DNA from: JBFWWP01 sp050246115
Lineage (GTDB): Bacteria; Planctomycetota; UBA8108; UBA1146; JAJFFE01
NCBI GenBank assembly: GCA_050246115.1
Contig: JBFWWP010000053.1
Span: forward strand, 1 to 14,048
DNA: 14,048 nt
Reading direction: 5' to 3'
Of this stretch, positions 12,971 through 14,048 are shown one piece after another. Both the position numbers and the translations under genes were made by a program. Below the pieces are notes generated by a model. The model had not been told where the DNA came from, did not search any database, and was given only the letters and a program-made list of their open reading frames with translations. Every line of letters begins with the position of its first letter. Position 1 is the first letter of the stretch.

Positions 12971-13780
12971 TCACGCCGCTGGCCCGGTCGGATCGGAGAT
13001 CGACCGAAGCCGTTCGCGAAGGCCCGGCGGCAGGCGTCCGCGGGCGAGGTCGCGGCACACGCTTTGGGTCAAGTCGAGAGCCGCGAACACCGATCTGCAG
13101 CGGTCGCAGATGATTTCGCTGTTGAAGGGTACGCCGCGGTCGAGGGCTTCTTGCTTGGCGTCGAGTAGGTCGAGGCACATCTGCTGGGAATAGGCGGGAG
13201 GAGGCGCGTCCTGCGGCTGGCGCGGGAGAACCGAATCCAGCGCGGCGCGCAGGCGCAGGCGGGCCCGGTGCACGCGGCTCTTCACCGTGCCTTCCTCGAG
13301 CCCCAAGATGCTCGCCACCTCGGGCACGCTGAAGCCCACGATCTCCTTCAGGATGAGCGGCACCCGAAAGTCATCCGGCAGCGACGCGATCGCTTCCTCG
13401 ATACGCTCGCGCGCCTCGGTGCGGAGTTGCTCGCGAAAGACCGCGTCATGCTCGCTCACGACCTGGGCGATCCGCGGCTGGCCGAACGGCAGCAGCGACT
13501 CGAGCGACTCGAGTTGCGAAGGCTCGCCGGAGCGTTTGCGGTGCATGCGCTGACATGCCCGTGCGGCGATCGCATAGAGCCAAGTCTTCGGACTCGATCT
13601 TCCCTCGAACCCATCCCAGCCGCGGTAGGCCTGGAGAAAGACCTCCTGCACGAGATCCTCCGCGTCTTGTGCGTTGCCGCAGAAACGCAGGCCGAGGTGG
13701 TAGATCTGGCCTCCGTGCTGGTCGATGAGCTCGGGGATAGCGACCTTCGCCGACGGACTCGGAGTTACCGGTTCTGGCAT
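12971..13780 (-). CDS. ECF sigma factor with fused cysteine-rich anti-sigma-like C-terminus
   Basis: 269 residues, about 80 longer than a minimal ECF sigma. Region 2 (about 16-85) has the classical NAQDAEDLVQEVFLQAYRG and SSPKTWLYAIAARAC. Region 4 (about 130-182) has LPDDFRVPLILKEIVGFSVPEVA then EEGTVKSRVHRARLRL. A Pro-rich linker (189-198) leads to a tail with C202, C225-DR-C228 and C242, ending PPGLRERL. The tail pattern (C, about 20 residues, CxxC, then a helix and P-x-x-L-x-x-R-L) resembles the zinc anti-sigma (zf-HC2/ZAS) domain, except that the His four residues before CxxC is Ser (S221). It may keep the sigma inactive in cis or sense redox state or metal. Start ATG 13780 has AGGAG seven bases upstream. 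It lies upstream of the sulfur operon on the same strand with no separate anti-sigma gene. Confidence 0.88.
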   Translation of the reverse strand: MPEPVTPSPSAKVAIPELIDQHGGQIYHLGLRFCGNAQDAEDLVQEVFLQAYRGWDGFEGRSSPKTWLYAIAARACQRMHRKRSGEPSQLESLESLLPFGQPRIAQVVSEHDAVFREQLRTEARERIEEAIASLPDDFRVPLILKEIVGFSVPEVASILGLEEGTVKSRVHRARLRLRAALDSVLPRQPQDAPPPAYSQQMCLDLLDAKQEALDRGVPFNSEIICDRCRSVFAALDLTQSVCRDLARGRLPPGLRERLRSISDPTGPAA

Positions 13781-13854
13781 TGCGCGTCTCCTGTCGCTCG
13801 AACTCCATCGCCGCGTTTCGGTTCTCGGCGGTTTGGGTCTCGGAACGGGAGTGC

Positions 13855-13883
13855 AGGATCGGGGGAGACCCAGTCTTTCTCAA
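13855..13883 (-). promoter_or_regulatory. Candidate promoter for the ECF sigma gene
   Basis: On the minus strand TTGAGA (13883-13878), a 17-base spacer and GATCCT (13860-13855). The -35 matches the housekeeping consensus at five of six bases; the -10 is weak. The predicted leader is about 70 bases. Confidence 0.25.
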
Positions 13884-14008
13884 GAGGGCGCGGCGTGGTT
13901 TTCCATAGCCCGCGACGCTGGTCGTCGTTCGCCTTCCTCTCCTCTTCCTCCTCACCTTCCGCCCATTCACCACCGCGACGCATCCGCAGACCCGCCGCCC
14001 CTTCAACG

Positions 14009-14045
14009 CCCAGGCACGCCCTGGGAGCGCGGACAGCCTGTCCGC
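14009..14045. repeat. Two adjacent short inverted repeats at the right edge
   Basis: CCCAGG (14009-14014) pairs with CCTGGG (14020-14025), and GCGGACAG (14029-14036) pairs with CTGTCCGC (14038-14045) around one central C. They could be the transcript end of a gene beyond the window or a dispersed palindrome. The rest of 13781-14048 contains a 22-base pyrimidine-only run (13932-13953) and no supported gene. Confidence 0.6.
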
Positions 14046-14048
14046 ATC

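Noticed and set aside
13765..13983. 72-codon minus-strand frame upstream of and overlapping the ECF sigma start
   Set aside because: The peptide is low-complexity Glu/Arg-rich from a purine-rich tract, without a family resemblance; it overlaps the well-supported sigma start.

Overview
This is a GC-rich (roughly two-thirds G+C) bacterial contig with nine complete protein genes and two gene fragments beside a 100-N assembly gap (3826-3925). A possible third fragment enters at the left edge. No tRNA, rRNA, CRISPR array or insertion sequence is visible. The gene content fits Planctomycetota, Acidobacteriota or a related environmental lineage: an ECF sigma factor of the TIGR02999 type next to a Ser/Thr kinase with TPR repeats, M14 peptidases with Asp-rich calcium-type inserts, and a secreted protein with YadA-head-type repeats. 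The phylum is an inference from this style of gene content, not from a marker gene.

Layout. Positions 1-312 hold a weak open frame of lower GC running in from outside. 243-3287 (minus) is a large membrane Ser/Thr kinase with a kinesin-light-chain-type TPR array. Its GTG start overlaps the stop of an ECF sigma gene (3284-3825, minus) whose N-terminus lies in the gap. Right of the gap is the 3' part of a plus-strand repeat protein (3926-4753). It converges, over a 19-bp hairpin, on a minus-strand pair of secreted M14 carboxypeptidase homologues. The promoter-proximal member (6621-8381) has lost all zinc ligands and the general base. The distal member (4828-6621) keeps them, and the two reading frames share a base at the stop/start. 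A 269-bp divergent promoter region separates the pair from a DTW-domain tRNA-modifying enzyme (8651-9322, plus).

9425-12756 (minus) reads, in order of transcription: metallo-beta-lactamase/double-rhodanese protein, rhodanese with a two-helix membrane tail, TauE/SafE exporter, AhpD-like carboxymuconolactone decarboxylase. This looks like a persulfide/sulfite detoxification operon: sulfane sulfur is handled by the rhodaneses, persulfide is oxidised to sulfite by the MBL enzyme, and sulfite is exported. Upstream on the same strand is a second ECF sigma factor (12971-13780) with a cysteine-rich C-terminal extension resembling a zinc anti-sigma domain. No dedicated BigR/CstR-type repressor is present, so this sigma factor is a candidate regulator.

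The most interesting points are the tightly coupled active/inactive M14 pair, the sigma/kinase pair in which the usual acidic region-2.2 motif is replaced by a Thr-containing one (candidate phosphorylation-controlled sigma factor), and the ECF sigma with its built-in cysteine domain beside the sulfur operon. All functional calls come from reading motifs by eye; no database search was possible.
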